Source: Coffea arabica (Eukaryota > Streptophyta > Magnoliopsida > Gentianales > Rubiaceae). From it: a DNA stretch of 64,000 bases. The translations under genes and the position numbers were made by a program. Positions 1-13,300 of the stretch are shown here, piece after piece. The notes beneath the pieces are model-generated. The model worked only from the letters and a program-made list of their open reading frames with translations, made no database searches and was not told where the DNA came from. The stretch's first letter is position 1, and the number at the start of each line of letters is the position of its first letter. Location of the stretch: positions 39,456,287 through 39,520,286 of the forward strand of contig NC_092326.1 of assembly GCF_036785885.1 (NCBI RefSeq), read 5' to 3'.

Positions 1-2505
1 TCTATGAAACAGCTCCTTTACGAAACATGCCTGTGTGTCTGGCTTTTGTCTTACTATGAACCAGCACTCGAATATCTGGCTACTTCTAGGGCTCTACCTC
101 GATTAGTTGAAGTTGTTAAAGGTTCAACGAAGGAAAAGGTAATCTTTGGTCCTTATAATTATGTGGTCTGTTTGGATTGGATATTTGGAAAAATTTTTCC
201 TTATTATTCACAAAACACGTTTCTGAACCACCTTATAACTTACATACATCACATCAAAAGAGTGCTATACTAAAACCAAAAAATCTTCCAGATAGCCTTC
301 AATCTGAACGAACCCATTATTCTAATGCAATTATTTAGAAACTGCCTGCTTTCACAATATAATTGGTGTTGTCATGCTTATCTCTTTCAGTATTGGCTCT
401 CTTTATTCTCAGTTTCATTTAATTGTTCAGCCACAGTTTGTAGATCAATGGCATAATTTAGCATCTATAAGTTGTTTGTGAATCATATAGAACAATACTT
501 ATGCTACCCAATTTTGTGACATTCGTTCTTTTTTTTTTTTCAATTTATTTTTGGTATAGATCTCATCATAGGCATTGTGACGTTTGTTCATTCATATATA
601 CTAGGTTGTCAGGGTGGTTGTCTTAACGCTTAGGAATTTGCTCCACAAAGGGAACTTTGGTGCTCAAATGGTGGACTTGGGACTGCCACAAATTGTTCAA
701 AGTTTGAAAGCACAGGCTTGGAGCGATGAGGTAAGAGAGTACTCTATAATGGTTTGATAGTGATTACCATTTAACCGTATTGTGATATTATCGAACAATG
801 TCAGAAACTCACAGTCAATGTAATTCGTAGACATCAGGATTGGGAGTTTATGCATGTAGAAATTTGGTTACTGGACAAGATAGTCACGTTTCATTGATAT
901 CCTTGTAATACTTCATTACCCTTTTTTTTGGTTCTTTTTGGGCCTAATTTCAGTCATTAGCTATTCATGACCATGACTTTTATTTTGTCTGTCTCAAAAA
1001 AAAAAAAAAAGGGTTGTTGACCTGCCTAGATGTCACTGTTTAATGATGGTCTCTGAATGCTTGTATATGCTGTAGTATAGCTTTTGGTGCATATCTTTTA
1101 ATCATGTCTATTTTGCATATATAGCTATGGTGCCTGTTTTGGAGGCTTTGCATTCCTCCCTTTTGGATATTACATTTAATCGCATGTATCACAAAGATTG
1201 ATTCAGCTAGAGGCTGGAGTCTTAAGGGTGCATAATTCTAGCCTTGCCAAAGTCATCAGAAACCTCAAGTTTTTTGTTTCTTTTCATCTCTCTTTCATTT
1301 TTCTATGCTTCTCAATAAGATAGAACTAAGTTTCCAGTTAGACATTAGACCATTCTGTACACCGTCGTGTGAACTCCTCCTCCCTTCTTGGGCTGTGGAA
1401 GTGGGTAGATTTATTATTTTTTTATTTTTATTTTTTTACCATTTCAAGTAGGAGTTAGATTCCATTATTTCTTTGCAAGTAAATGTTGTTCTTGTAGAAT
1501 AATATACTGAACTCTGGTCATCCATTAGGATTTGTTGGAGGCCTTGAATCAACTGGAAGAAGGGTTGAAGGACAACATCAAGAAATTGAGTTCTTTTGAT
1601 AAGTACAAGCAGGAAGTTCTGCTTGGCCATCTTGATTGGTCCCCAATGCACAAAGATCCCATTTTCTGGAGAGAAAACATCACAACTTTTGAGGAAAATG
1701 ACTTCCAGGTAGCCATTTGCTTCTTTTGATATTTAGCTTTAATAAGAACTCTACAACCAATTTCGGTGAAGCTATTGCTGCTTGTGGATTCTTGTACCAA
1801 CTCATTACAGCTGTCAAATGAGCAAGTCAGGTGGGTTTTGAATGGGTGCTGGGTGTAAATGGGATTTAAATTGGATGGGGTGTAAGATGGCCACAGGCTA
1901 TTGAATTAACCAATATGACCTGTTCATTTATTTATTTATTTTTGGTTAAAATAATATACAACCTATCATTTCTCTCTCTCAGTGATTATAATAACAACAC
2001 AAAAAATAGGAAGACAAGAGAAATATTTAGGAGTGGGAACCTGTAACTGTAAGCAAGTTAAAAAATGCAAGTACATTTAAAGAATCAAAATCCACAGGCA
2101 AATTGCACAATGCAGTTAAGAATCTATTTTATTATTATTATTTTTTGGTTTCCTTTATACATTGTGCCTATTGGTCGCAAATACCCATCTTTGACAAATC
2201 CATCTTGTTCATAGTCATTTGTGTGTTAAAGGGAATTTTCTGTTCTCTCACTGTAGATCTTGCGAGTTCTCATCACAATTTTGGACACCTCCAATGACCC
2301 AAGGACGCTCGCTGTTGCTTGCTTTGATCTCTCACAATTTATTCAGCACCATCCTGCTGGTCGGGTAATAGTTACTGACCTCAAAGCTAAGGATCGGGTG
2401 ATGAAGTTGATGAACCATGAGAACGGCGAGGTCACCAAGAATGCCCTTCTGTGCATCCAAAGGCTATTCCTAGGTGCGAAGTATGCCAGCTTTTTGCAGG
2501 TGTAG
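1..2505 (+). CDS. VHA-H: V-type proton ATPase subunit H, C-terminal half (5' end outside window)
   Basis: Subunit H sits in the cytosolic V1 sector of the vacuolar/endomembrane proton pump, is needed for activity and silences ATPase activity of detached V1. Exons read as 1-138, 605-730, 1529-1708 and 2257-2505, all joined in phase 0 with GT-AG introns, giving about 230 residues to a stop at 2503-2505. Plant VHA-H is about 450 residues, so this is the C-terminal half. Landmarks are [16 protein letters not shown] near the left edge, [13 protein letters not shown] in the second exon, [17 protein letters not shown] in the third and [20 protein letters not shown] at the C-terminus, all typical of plant VHA-H. 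AATAAA-like signals lie near 2655 and 2708. The gene is convergent with the HAD phosphatase. Identification is firm; exact 5' structure cannot be seen. Confidence 0.96.
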
Positions 2506-4187
2506 ATTGTAATACGCTGAAGCTTTTGAACTGAAACTGGAAGCTCTTTGTGCAGTAGTTGCAGTTTATTTATTGAGTATTGTATCTAAGCGCTCATTTG
2601 ATGAGGTATTTGAATTAGCAAATTCGAGGACTTTGTTTATTTTGTTGTGGTCTAAATAAATAAATGGTTGAATTTTTACCTTTCGTACTTATTTATGCAC
2701 ATTGTCTAATAAAAGAAAATGAGAAGAAGAAGTTTTTCCTTGGCTGTTTCCAATTACCCAGAAGGGTTTTATCTTTTGACCTAGGCCTTGTGCTCTTGAG
2801 TTCTTTTACTGTCCCTAGTTAAGGCTATCCATAGTCTTGCCTCGTTTAGCAAATGAGTTTTTTAAGTATTTATCTAAAATTTTACTACTGAACCTTATTA
2901 TAAAAGTTATAGAAAAAAATTTTAAAGTGTGTAAATTTTTGAATATTTTGAAATATATGATTTAAAAAATTTGAAAATTTTTTTAATATTATTATAGCTA
3001 ATAGTTAAAAAACTTGTAGCAAACAAACTTGACAAATTCTTGAACCTTGGATAGGAAAAGCTCCAAAAGGAATAGGAGGGCCTAAATCTTGAGCCAAAGC
3101 ACGGGCTTTAAGCTGAAACATGGAGATGCAAGGAAAATCTCAAGTAGAAAACCCCTCATTAGACACAGCAATTTGGAAAATACAGATGATGTTATTTGAA
3201 AGAAAAAAAAAAAAAAAAAAAAAGGTGCATTGACGGTTATCTCATCTACAAGTCATTTAGAACTACGGAAGATAATCTTCTCACATCATTACCATATATT
3301 CAGCAGAAATTCAGTGAAAGGAGCTCTTAGTAGAAGAAATGCATAACCTGACTGCACCAAAAAATCTCTTGTTTGCATCATTATTTCCTTATCTGCAAGT
3401 AGCATTCTGAAATTGAGCAATTTGTATTTCTGAACTTTTTAGTAAAGACAAGTCTGCTAATGAGCTGATCACCCTGTCACCCAGAACATACAGTCATTAA
3501 ATTAAAACTATATTACCACCCATTGCTGGTAACCCATTAGCTACCAAGAAATAAGCAGCTTTCTCGTACATTGCTGTAGTTGAGACAACTGATCACAACA
3601 AAACAGATGAAAAGCACGATGATGGCTCCTTGAACGGTAACTTAAAAGCTGCCGCCGTAGCTACAAAGGGTGCTATAGAAAATGGAACATTAGCAATGGC
3701 ATCAGTAGAACCTCTATTCTCAAACCTGCAAATAGAAAAAAAAGATCTCACTTTATCAACAGATACGCAATCACGCCAGTCAATAATATATGCGCAGACA
3801 GAGGTACAGCAAGCTCGGCCATTGATGTAAGAATAGTCATGGCAGTTTTAACACAGGGTGAATACATCAGAGCAAGAAATTTAAACGTTGATTATAGCCT
3901 ATAACATTTTTGAACAACTAATGGAGCTTATTTGGGTACCCAACTAAAGGTACTCGCTCAAATTTGGGCTAATTACTTGTCTCCTTTCAAACCAGGACTC
4001 GTAACCTAAAATTATATAATCCCAAATTTCCTAAAGATTCCTAATTCACGTACTCAGTATTTATACCATTTTGGCACAACGTCTGGCCATGATTTAAGAT
4101 GACAGTCCACTAGAATTAAAGGATCAAGATACATTTTGCAACAGAAACATTATTTTCTTGTATGAAAAAAGAAAGCTCACCATCAGA
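2506..4187. other. Convergent intergenic stretch between VHA-H and the HAD phosphatase
   Basis: This stretch holds the 3' UTRs of two convergent genes and one small AT-rich inverted-repeat element (about 2843-3029). A short poly-A run lies near 3201-3222. The open frames here, such as 3630-3830, lack similarity to anything I recognise and probably belong to the 3' UTR of the minus-strand gene or to noise. Confidence 0.5.
2843..3029. mobile_element. Small AT-rich MITE-like inverted repeat
   Basis: The left end reads CGTTTAGCAAATGAGTTTTT and the reverse complement of the right end reads GTTTGTTTGCTACAAGTTTT, an imperfect terminal inverted repeat bounding about 190 bp of very AT-rich sequence without coding potential. 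This is the usual look of a hAT-type MITE in plants. No clear target-site duplication was found, so the boundaries are approximate. Confidence 0.5.
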
Positions 4188-7100
4188 CTACCAATTGAAT
4201 GAAGGCAACACATATGATGGATAAGCATCATGTCTTAAGGCAAGAGCAACCACAGAAGAATCATCAGCAATTTCTCCGAAGGTATCAAGTCCAAGTTCAG
4301 TCGCATGGATCCCACCAGTGATAAATGCTGATGAGATACCAGCGGCATTTGCACCTTTTATGTCATGGTGCAGAGAATCTCCAATGGCAACACACTGTGA
4401 AGGATCTATAGCAGCCATTTCCGCAGCTGCTTTATAGATGATCTGACATGAATTGACCATACATGGATTAGCACTTTGAAATCAGATTCAGACACAAAGA
4501 AAAATTGACAATTAAAAAGAATAACATGAAACTTTTTTAGCAAAAAAGAGACCAAATTGGCACTGTATGATATTTCTCTGATAATTGTCTCAAATCAAAA
4601 CCCGAAAGACCATGTGAAAATCTTAGATTATGGAAAAACTACAATTTCCAAGTCATATAACATGTTCAATTTTCTTAATGTCAGGAAGGATGTTTCACAT
4701 GGTGATACCACTAAACATGACACATTAACTAACTAATAGGCAAGGTTAGATGAGAATCAGAGAGGAAGGGAAAGCAGTAAATGCATTTAGAATATATCAC
4801 AGTAACAATTCAAGGAAATAGCCTTAATTCTCTCGCTCTCACCCCTCTACTTCATCACTTTTGTTGTTCTCTACTTCTTCGATAGGGTCAATAAAAAAAT
4901 GAAAACTCCAAAATATTCTCTGACATTCACCCAGATTACTTACTATCCTGCTATGGTTCAAATTAATCAGCTTGCTTAATTTAAAATTTCTGAAAAAGTA
5001 TATGCAACACAATTTCATGAATGAACTTTTGAGTAATACTAGCTATCAGTACAAATAATGGTAAAGAAACTAATAAAGGCCTAATAATTTGCACTCTGAA
5101 TAGAATATAATAAGTTCAATTTTTTCCAGACAAAAGCAGATCTACTCAGTTGTTCTGCTTCTGAGCATTGTTCAGCATTCAAGTTAACCCAATGTATGCT
5201 GCAGCCATCTCAAAAATGCTTGCATTGATTAAAAAAAAAAAACCTCCACATAAGCAAGTGGAAAGATGATTGAATGGAGGAACTCCTGAACATTTAGATC
5301 CGGCTGAATTAGATTACCTTATCAGGCTTGCCCATCCATTTCACTTTACCGCCAAGTTTCTCATATTTGGCTGCCAATGTTCCTGTTAGAAAAGTTACAG
5401 AAAACTCCTTTACTTGCAATCTCACAATTCCAATCAAAAAGGCATGCACAGATGAAGAAAGGGATGGGAAGAGAGAGCTGGGATGGAGCTATACAGCCAA
5501 AAGCAGCCATGATGAATGAGTTGATAGCAATTGCTGTCAGATTTAACTCTAGAGTCTTTTGTATACCAAGGGTCAAAAGGTTCTCGTATACAGAATGAGT
5601 TCATTTTGCTTCACTGAGCAGCATCTAGTCAAGCAAAGTGGGTGAATTTGCAAAAGGTATAGAGACAGTTTAGAGATTTCATTATTGTCACATGTGGGGT
5701 GCAGATCATTGTGCAGTATCTGTTATCCGAGAGAAACACACACACACACACGCAAAGGTTATTATGTATATATCGCCATTACCAGGCATCACGGGCAGAT
5801 CTCTGGCCTCAACAGTCACAAAATCTGGATTTGCTACAACCATAGGAATACTTTTAGCTGCACATTCCTCAAGAACTTTTTCAAGATCCCCCAATTTCAT
5901 GGGAGTTGCAGCTCCAGAAGAAAGCCCCAGCGCCTCAGTTCCATGGGCTAGAATAAACTCGGCTTCTTCAACATTTTCCACAACTTGTAATCCCAAGCCC
6001 TGAATCAAGAGAGGTCAACTCAAAGACTTATCAAGAATTCATGTAATTTCTACAATGGTCTAGTACCATTTTGAAGCTGGTCAAAAGTTTTTAACGCTCT
6101 TGGCAGTGATTCGTGTAAAATTCGTTGGTAAACACACTATCTGTGATTTAATCAAAAGAACCAGATAGACAATTTTTGTGGTACATCATTTTGGGTTTTA
6201 ACTAATTCATATAAATTACGCCAATAAAGGTACTAAGCCTATTATCCAGATATTGCTCCCTTTATCTCTCATTGCTGAATTTGCTTCTTTCTTTTTAAAG
6301 GTTGGTTCTAACTAGTTCTATTCTTTCTGACCTTCGATTTCCCCGAATACTTCATGGATAATCCACTTTGACTCATGAAGTATTGTAGATTTTAACAACT
6401 ATCTCGTGAAGAAGGTGTACTTTGCCTTCTTAATCTGGGAGTAGATAGGTAGAGGACAAAAAAAGCATCTCAAGAAAAAAGGTATGCCTAGAAAAGAAGC
6501 AATTAAAATGAACAAGCACCTACCAATCATGATTTGCAAATTCAATTACATCTAGATGTAGTTACTACATCGAGAAGCTTACAAGTATATCATACCTCAA
6601 GAGATATAGCACCCCGATCCTTCCAGGTCATGTGAATGCAGGACTTTCCTAAAGCTGCAAACCATGGATCATCTCTCCTGTTCAGTAAATTTGCAGCCAA
6701 AAGAATGTCAAACCAAATAGAAGTAAAGCAACAAAAAGCTGTGCTCGAAATATGACCATGAATGACTGAAATATGCAAGGAAACATTCAAAATGATTATG
6801 AATAGGCCAGTCAGATGAAATAGCTTCCCTCGAGGTAATTTGAAAGGACAAACACTTTCTTGGGAAAGGTATCCTTTGACATCATCATCCGAATACCAAG
6901 TAGAGAAACCAATCTCTATACAATATTAGTTGGCTCGTGAAAATAAGAAAAGTTTTTGTCCTTAGTTTAAGATCCTCAACCCCAACTTGTATCCAATTAG
7001 AACTCGTACTGTTAAATTAGTGCTCTGAAATGGCGCAGGTTCTGATACTTCTTCTGACTTAAGTTTGTGGAGTTAAAAGAACTAATTGGGCAGATAATAA

Positions 7101-8430
7101 GCTAGTTCAATGGAACTAAATTTCAACTTGACAGTGTCATGTTCCATTTTCTTCAACTTAGAACGAAAAGCATGACAGGAATGTTACAGTAATCTATACA
7201 AGAATACAGTTCTGTTGCACCTAAAAAATCAGCGGATCTCCCAGCTGTTTACACAGGACATAACTATAAAATGTGAAAAGAAAAAAGACAATGAAGCATC
7301 GTCTACAAAATTATCAGCTGAACAAGGCAATGTGTGTCACTTGTCATTAAGACAGACTCATAAACAATAACAACATACATCACAGTTATCAAACCAATAT
7401 GCCAATGCTGCAGATAATTTAACATTAGCATGACATACAATCAGAGAGCAAAATCAGTTTGGGAGAAACATTACCTCTTGTACAATTTATAAAATAAAAC
7501 AGTACTCCAGTTAGTCTGATTTCAGTTCCCATAAAAACTTCCATAAAATTTACACTACAAGCGAAACTGGTCAATTAATCTAACTGATAGAATGAATAAC
7601 CTTTGAAGGTGCTGATGTGTTAATTCTCCACTAGTGATTGCCCCCACGAAAAGTGAGGGATCAAATCCAAGGCTCTTAAGTTTTTCCAAAGTAGTACACG
7701 CACGTCTTGAAGAATGACTTATAATCACCATCTTAGCACCGTAATTGGCCAACTTCTCCACTGTAATAAGTCCAAGCAGTTGATAAGATAGTAACCATTT
7801 TGAAATAGTTCCTTCTTTCAAAGCCAAACCACACAATGCAAAACAACAAGCTTACCAGAACGTGAAAACTAGCTAGTAGTAAAGGAAAACATACATGTGG
7901 AAATTGCCCCAGGATAAGGTTTTTTCCCATCGTGCAGAACTCCAAACTGGTCCAATAGCCAACCCTGCACTGACCATCATAAGTACAAAACGCCCCTTGC
8001 CGCGTCTATAATGAATTTTCCTCCTAATTATAAGCATTAAGCAATGCCTTAGAACCCTTTTTGGCAGTATATCAAAGACTACAAAGCCAATTAAAAAGAA
8101 AAAAGAAAACCCTTTTGAGAATTTACTAAAAACTATAACTTGATAAGAACTTGTACAAAAGTACATTTGTCAATATACAATCTCATGAAACTAAAGAATT
8201 CTCATAAGATATCCTGAATATGCAAAATGGTGAAATGATAATTAAACATTAAGCTGATAAATGATGAAAATCAATAGTAAAGCAAAGCAAAGCAGTCGAC
8301 TGTTTACCTTGAATTTATGAGATTCAGCAAGCTGTTGAATGCCAGTAAGGGTTTGGAAGGGCTTTAAACTATCCGGCATTAATGCTGGCGACGATGATGA
8401 TGGCGGAAAATTACTTGAGCATTTCGCCAT
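4188..8430 (-). CDS. HAD-superfamily class IIA hydrolase (TIGR01459-type phosphatase)
   Basis: Seven exons on the minus strand: 8430-8308, 7964-7895, 7760-7601, 6677-6596, 5999-5783, 5382-5318 and 4442-4188, total 323 residues, the usual length for the plant family. The start is the ATG of MAKCSSN; an upstream in-frame ATG at 8445 is less likely. HAD motifs are visible: motif I LLDQFGVLHDG (about residues 44-54), motif II VIISHSSR, a GKPDK lysine segment, and motif IV CVAIGDSLHHDIKGANAAG near the C-terminus. The protein should be a soluble phosphatase with the NagD-like C2 cap; the substrate is not known to me. Motif I has Phe where most HAD phosphatases have the second, general acid/base Asp; I recall the same in related plant proteins. 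Joining exons 2 and 3 restores a leucine codon across the junction, which supports that splice. No clear targeting peptide is seen. Confidence 0.93.
5741..5755 (+). repeat. Short CA microsatellite in an intron
   Basis: A (CA)n run lies just downstream of the fifth coding exon of the HAD gene, inside the following intron. Ordinary simple repeat. Confidence 0.8.
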
Positions 8431-8646
8431 CAAACAATTATACAAATTAGGAATCTCGATTATCAGCTAGAGAGTAAGAAAGCCACCCACTCTCAAGAAA
8501 GGACGCTCAAGTGTGTGACTGTGTGTTTTCACAGATTTTTACTGAAAGCAATGGAGTCAGTGGAGGGAAGAAAGAGAAGAAGTGTATTATAGAGTAGTAT
8601 TATTTGAAATAATTATTCTAATATTTTTTGTGATATATGTGAAATA

Positions 8647-8686
<40 letters not shown>

Positions 8687-9459
8687 GCTAGTGTGAATAT
8701 ACTTATAAAAAAATATTTAAATTGTTATAAAAAAATGTGTAGAAAAAATTTTTGTATCCAAACACACTTATTTAATAAAAAGAAAGAAATAGCTAGTGAT
8801 AATTTAATTATAAAAGATTAAAAATGGTTTTAGGTGGAGGAATATCTCAAGTACTTGATTGATTGAGAAGCAGTATTTGAAAAGAATTACTAGAGGTATT
8901 TGTTTCAAAACTAATAAAAGAACTCTGTATCAAATTTGTTTGAGAATATCTAAAATCATTTTGAAGAAAAATAGTTTTATGTTGTAATAGTAAATATGTA
9001 GAAAATTCACTAAAATTAAATGTATAAACAAATAATTATTTAGTAGTAATTCATAACCATAATTGATAATTATTAATAAAAGTTAAGGTTTACTAAATAA
9101 GTTAAAAAAATAAAACAAGAAGAAATGCATATTGCTGACACAAAAAAGTTTACACACCAATCCATCTGCTGCGCTTTATATATAGTATAGAGATATTGTG
9201 TGGTGCAATTGATATTTGATGTCCTGTGATTAAAAGAAGCCCGGACTTTCATAGCTAGTGTTGTCCATTTTCAAGTGGAACTCGTGCTAGTGACAAAAGG
9301 CTCGTTAGCAGCTTTCTTGCAGTTTCTTTAAGAAATTTCAGCATTTTCTCTACAGCTTGTGGTTGGTTTGCCAGCCTGCGAAATTCTCTTTTCTACATTG
9401 AGAAGTTGTAAACGTTCAAGAAATCTAAAGTCTCAATCGATCAAAGAAACAGCACAGGT
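8431..9459. other. 5' flank of the HAD gene, AT-rich, no gene seen
   Basis: The stretch holds the presumed promoter and 5' UTR of the HAD phosphatase (minus strand), a long TA microsatellite at 8652-8682 and AT-rich DNA with no coding potential. A TATATATAGTATAG string at about 9177-9190 is TATA-like on the plus strand, but no gene follows it. I see no other structure. Confidence 0.5.
8652..8682. repeat. (TA)n microsatellite
   Basis: About 15 uninterrupted TA units upstream of the HAD gene start. Likely length-polymorphic. Confidence 0.9.
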
Positions 9460-9975
9460 TTAATCTTTTGTCTCAGACCCAAGTACATGTTCCAAGTCAT
9501 TGCATTGAAAATGGCTAGTTGCTGCCATAGAACTTTTATATATTAAACACTTGATAGTACAAGAGTTAGGGGCAACTACCGTCATATATCTCCTAGCAAT
9601 ATCCATCAGCCATACAGGGAACTCATTGTCCCATTCTATGTCATGTATTAGTTTGATTGCATCTTGAGTTAGTGTATGGCTACACATGTTACTTGCTCCA
9701 TACACAAAGGAGAAGTTGCACTGTTCAAAATCTTCCTTCCTCTCCTCAATATTCTCTAGGACTGTTGCAATGCTAATGTCTTGGACATGGCTTGCATTGA
9801 TTTGGTCGACCACGGATTTGCAGTCTGATTGGACTTCCATTTTAGTCCATCCTGCAGTTTGGGCCATCACGAGCACAGCTCTTACTGCTAGAGCTTCATC
9901 CTCAGTAGCTGTTCCTTTCTTGCGTTCCATTATTCCCTTTGCTTTCATCAGTTTTCCAGTCCAGTTCCTTGCCAT
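9460..9975 (-). pseudogene. RNase H-like (RVT_3 type) ORF, probable retroelement remnant
   Basis: An uninterrupted 171-codon frame encodes the C-terminal two thirds of the plant RNase H-like domain found at the end of non-LTR retrotransposon polyproteins and in many short plant genes. Family landmarks are EDEALAVRAVLVMAQTAGW with its conserved acidic residue, VQSDCKSVVDQIN with the Asp, and FSFVYGASNMCSHTLTQDA in place of the usual HxLA segment. The first beta-strand with the first catalytic Asp is missing: upstream of the ATG the frame meets a TAA after about 13 codons. No reverse transcriptase, poly-A tail or target duplication was found beside it, so it is a decayed fragment or, less likely, a domesticated stand-alone gene. 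It is intronless and lies between two minus-strand genes. Confidence 0.7.
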
Positions 9976-10385
9976 GATTCCTTTTCCTGTTCTTACCGAC
10001 CGTCTGCCTTAGTAATCTTGCCTGCCTTTTTGTAATCTTGTGTACACGTTAACGAACAAAGAAATGTGTTTCATGCATGGAAAGAGAATTGTGAATTGCA
10101 TATTCTTTCTTTCTGTTTTCTCATATTGATACTCATCCCTTTTTCTTTTGTTTAATGTCGATAAATTCCTGGGCTGTACATCGGCCAGGGTCTGAGACTG
10201 AGAGGAATTATCTGTAATATTAAATCAAATATAAGATGAGAAACTCTCGGCCTTTTGAGTTCTTTGGACCAAAATATACATTCCTCATCCACAGCCAAGT
10301 GAACTAAATCTATAATACAAAGAATTCCTAAAAGAAATAGTGGATTTGCACATATAAACGCTGGACATTGAACCAAGCCTGCTGC

Positions 10386-13300
10386 TCAGTTTTCTTTGGC
10401 ATTAGTCTTGGACTTCACAGCATCAGGAACAAAGTAAGACCAGTGAAGTGGTAGAACTGTGCATGCTGCCTGTATAAGAAGGGCCACTGGGAGGCCTGAG
10501 AAGTCGTTACCCGTGACGCTGAAGTAGGAAGCAAGCGCAACACCAAAGTATCCGCTCACTATGAGGGCAAGGGCAATGGATGACATGAGAAATGCCATGA
10601 CAGATCCTTCACATCCTGCTGGGCAGAGTTGAGCCATTAATACTGAGAAAGGAAGAATTTTCATAAAGAACAAAACCTCAAGAACTCCTGAGAAAACCAC
10701 CACATATAGAGAGTCTGGAAATCCCATTGCTCTGTATACGCCCTTCACAAATAAAATGTCCGATAGCATGAAAACGGCCAGGGTAACCTGAATGGATGAG
10801 ATTACTTTTCTCGGGGGCGCCAACTTGAGGTATTTCTCATAGATGACACCCCAGAGAAGCATAGCTGCCTGACCGACTACCTTAGATATCCCCAAGACAG
10901 ATGATTCAATCTTTAAATGTTCTGTTTGATAGTAAAACATAGTGCCTATCAATGAAGGAACTATGGCATAAGTTGCTGCAAACCAACCTATTGAGCAAAA
11001 GATCTCGGGTTTCCTCAGTGCAGCCAGGAGTTCGGAAAGTTGGTTTTTTATCCCCAAACTGGATGAAGTCTTTGGGAGGTTTAGAAAGCTTTCATGAATG
11101 AAAGCAGTTATGAGAAACTGGATTGTGAGGATAATGCCAAACATCCAGAATATTACTTGAGGAGAAAAATGTTCAATAGCAACACCACCTAGGAGGTTTC
11201 CTGCAACTCCGCCAATGGCAGAGGCCATCCAGACAAATGACTGAAGCTTGCCAGAGGAAGAAGGTTTTGAGTTCTTCGATGAAGCAGGCTGTTTACTAGT
11301 CTCTGCAACAATTGCATCATTTGCAACCTCCACTATTGAAGCACCAAAGTTGCCAAGCAGGAGAAGAAACGTGACCATGAAGAATGAGATACTTGTTCTG
11401 GAAAGAAATGCTATAGCAAGCCAAGAAATTGATTGTAGAATAGCTGCAAAGGTAAACATTTAGTCAGCACACAGAAGACAGATGTTTAAGTCCAGAAAAC
11501 AGACGTCAACAAATAATGTCTTTCTTAGAAGACTCCTACTTTCTTATTTCAAGACATTGAAATGCAATAGTAAAAGGGAAAAGCACTCAGTTAAACCTAG
11601 ATTCTGGAAAATTGTTCTTACTGTCAATAATCACTTTTAAGGTTCCAATACTAAAGCTGTGGATTTGTCAATGGATTAAATTTCAGTTCCATTCAAGCAT
11701 TTAGACAGAAATGAAGGCAATAAAAACTTTAAACTAATTAGGCAAAGAAGAATAAGGGCCTCCAACTCCTCATTCCTGTCTTCTTAAGCAATGAAATATT
11801 ATACATATACATATACATATATATATATATATATATATCCTATCTTGGCAGAGAAACTAACTAATGATGCCAAAGGTTCGACAACATTTGCTACTTCCCT
11901 TTTTCCCCTTTTCTTTCCTCACATCAGTAACCTCCTATCTGCAGGCAATGCGCCTGATATCACACTTATTTGATATGGTTTGAGAAGATGAGTGGACACT
12001 ATGTATTGAAAAACAGCAAGGAAGACATTGATCAACTGATAGTGGAGTCATGAATTTCACAGTTCAGACACTCTACAGCCACATTAATTACTCTGAAATC
12101 TTGTAATACAATTTATTCTGGGCTGGTTATTCCTCATAAAAGGTTAAGTAGACTCTTGAGTTTTAGACATCAGAATTGCATATGTCAAACTATATTTGTA
12201 CATCGATATCTACCCACTGTTCAACAATTAAACGGGCTCTGCAATTGGAGCTACATATTAAAGAGCACCCAGTACTTAGAGATCAAATACACTGGATATT
12301 AAGAGGTCAAAACTGAAACTAATAATGCTAAATAAAACCAGTATCTTCCTTCCTTCATTTTCCAACTTGACATTCATCATTTAAATAGGCCAAATATTTT
12401 CAGAAGTCACTGCAACAAGCCAAAGGATAACCAAAGTGAGAGGAGGAAAAAAAAAAAAAAGAAGAAGCCCAAGCATTATGATGCTGGCCAAAGATATAAT
12501 AAGAATCAGAGATGATTACAAAAAGGGGTTGGCCATCATAGACACATAAGCAGTAAGTCCCGAGGAACTGATTCACAGACAGGTCTACTTTTAGGCCATC
12601 TTTTAGTAAAAATTTCACTGCCAGCCACGGACAAAACTGAATACCCTGAAGCCAAAGCCCTATTCCTAACCTCGTAGTACTAGTAGTAGCAACAAATTGT
12701 TAACCAGGAACAGCACTATTAGGACTGCTATGTGTACTACCATTTCTACTGCCTTTGTCCTCCTTCCTCCAACTCCTTCCTCATCATTGACAATTGAAGA
12801 ACCCATTTTTCCGGCTCATTTCTTTCTTCCAACTACAATTCAATAGGGCAGTCACTATTTATCAGGCTTAAATAAGAAGCACAGTCTCGGATATGGTATC
12901 AACTGGTAGTGACTCCAGAAGCCTGGGATCTGTTCCACATAACTTCTTTCTAATGCTGGGGAACAAGGTAGGCAAGATTTCAATGATTGGGAGCCATAAA
13001 AACTGGTACTCTCACTCATGACCTTTTGAGCTAATTGTAGTACCAAAATGAATTGCAGCACTTCGATTGCTATTACAGGAAGCCATCCATGGATCTAAAG
13101 GCAAGCTCTCAATAGTTTATCACTAAAACGTTGGCACATTGTTACATCAGATCTCCACCCAAAAGTCCCCCATTGCCTAGAAGTATACACTCCGGCCCCC
13201 AAATTTTTGTTTTTTGGAAAGAGGGGGGGGGGGTCGAAGAAACAACCCCATGGCGAAGTTACTCTTGCATTATACACTTTCTATATGTATACAAGTATAG

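Noticed and set aside
12480-12806. Treating the intronic exon-1 copy as an alternative first exon
   Set aside because: It has internal stops and frame shifts between its two recognisable blocks and no splice donor where the similarity ends.
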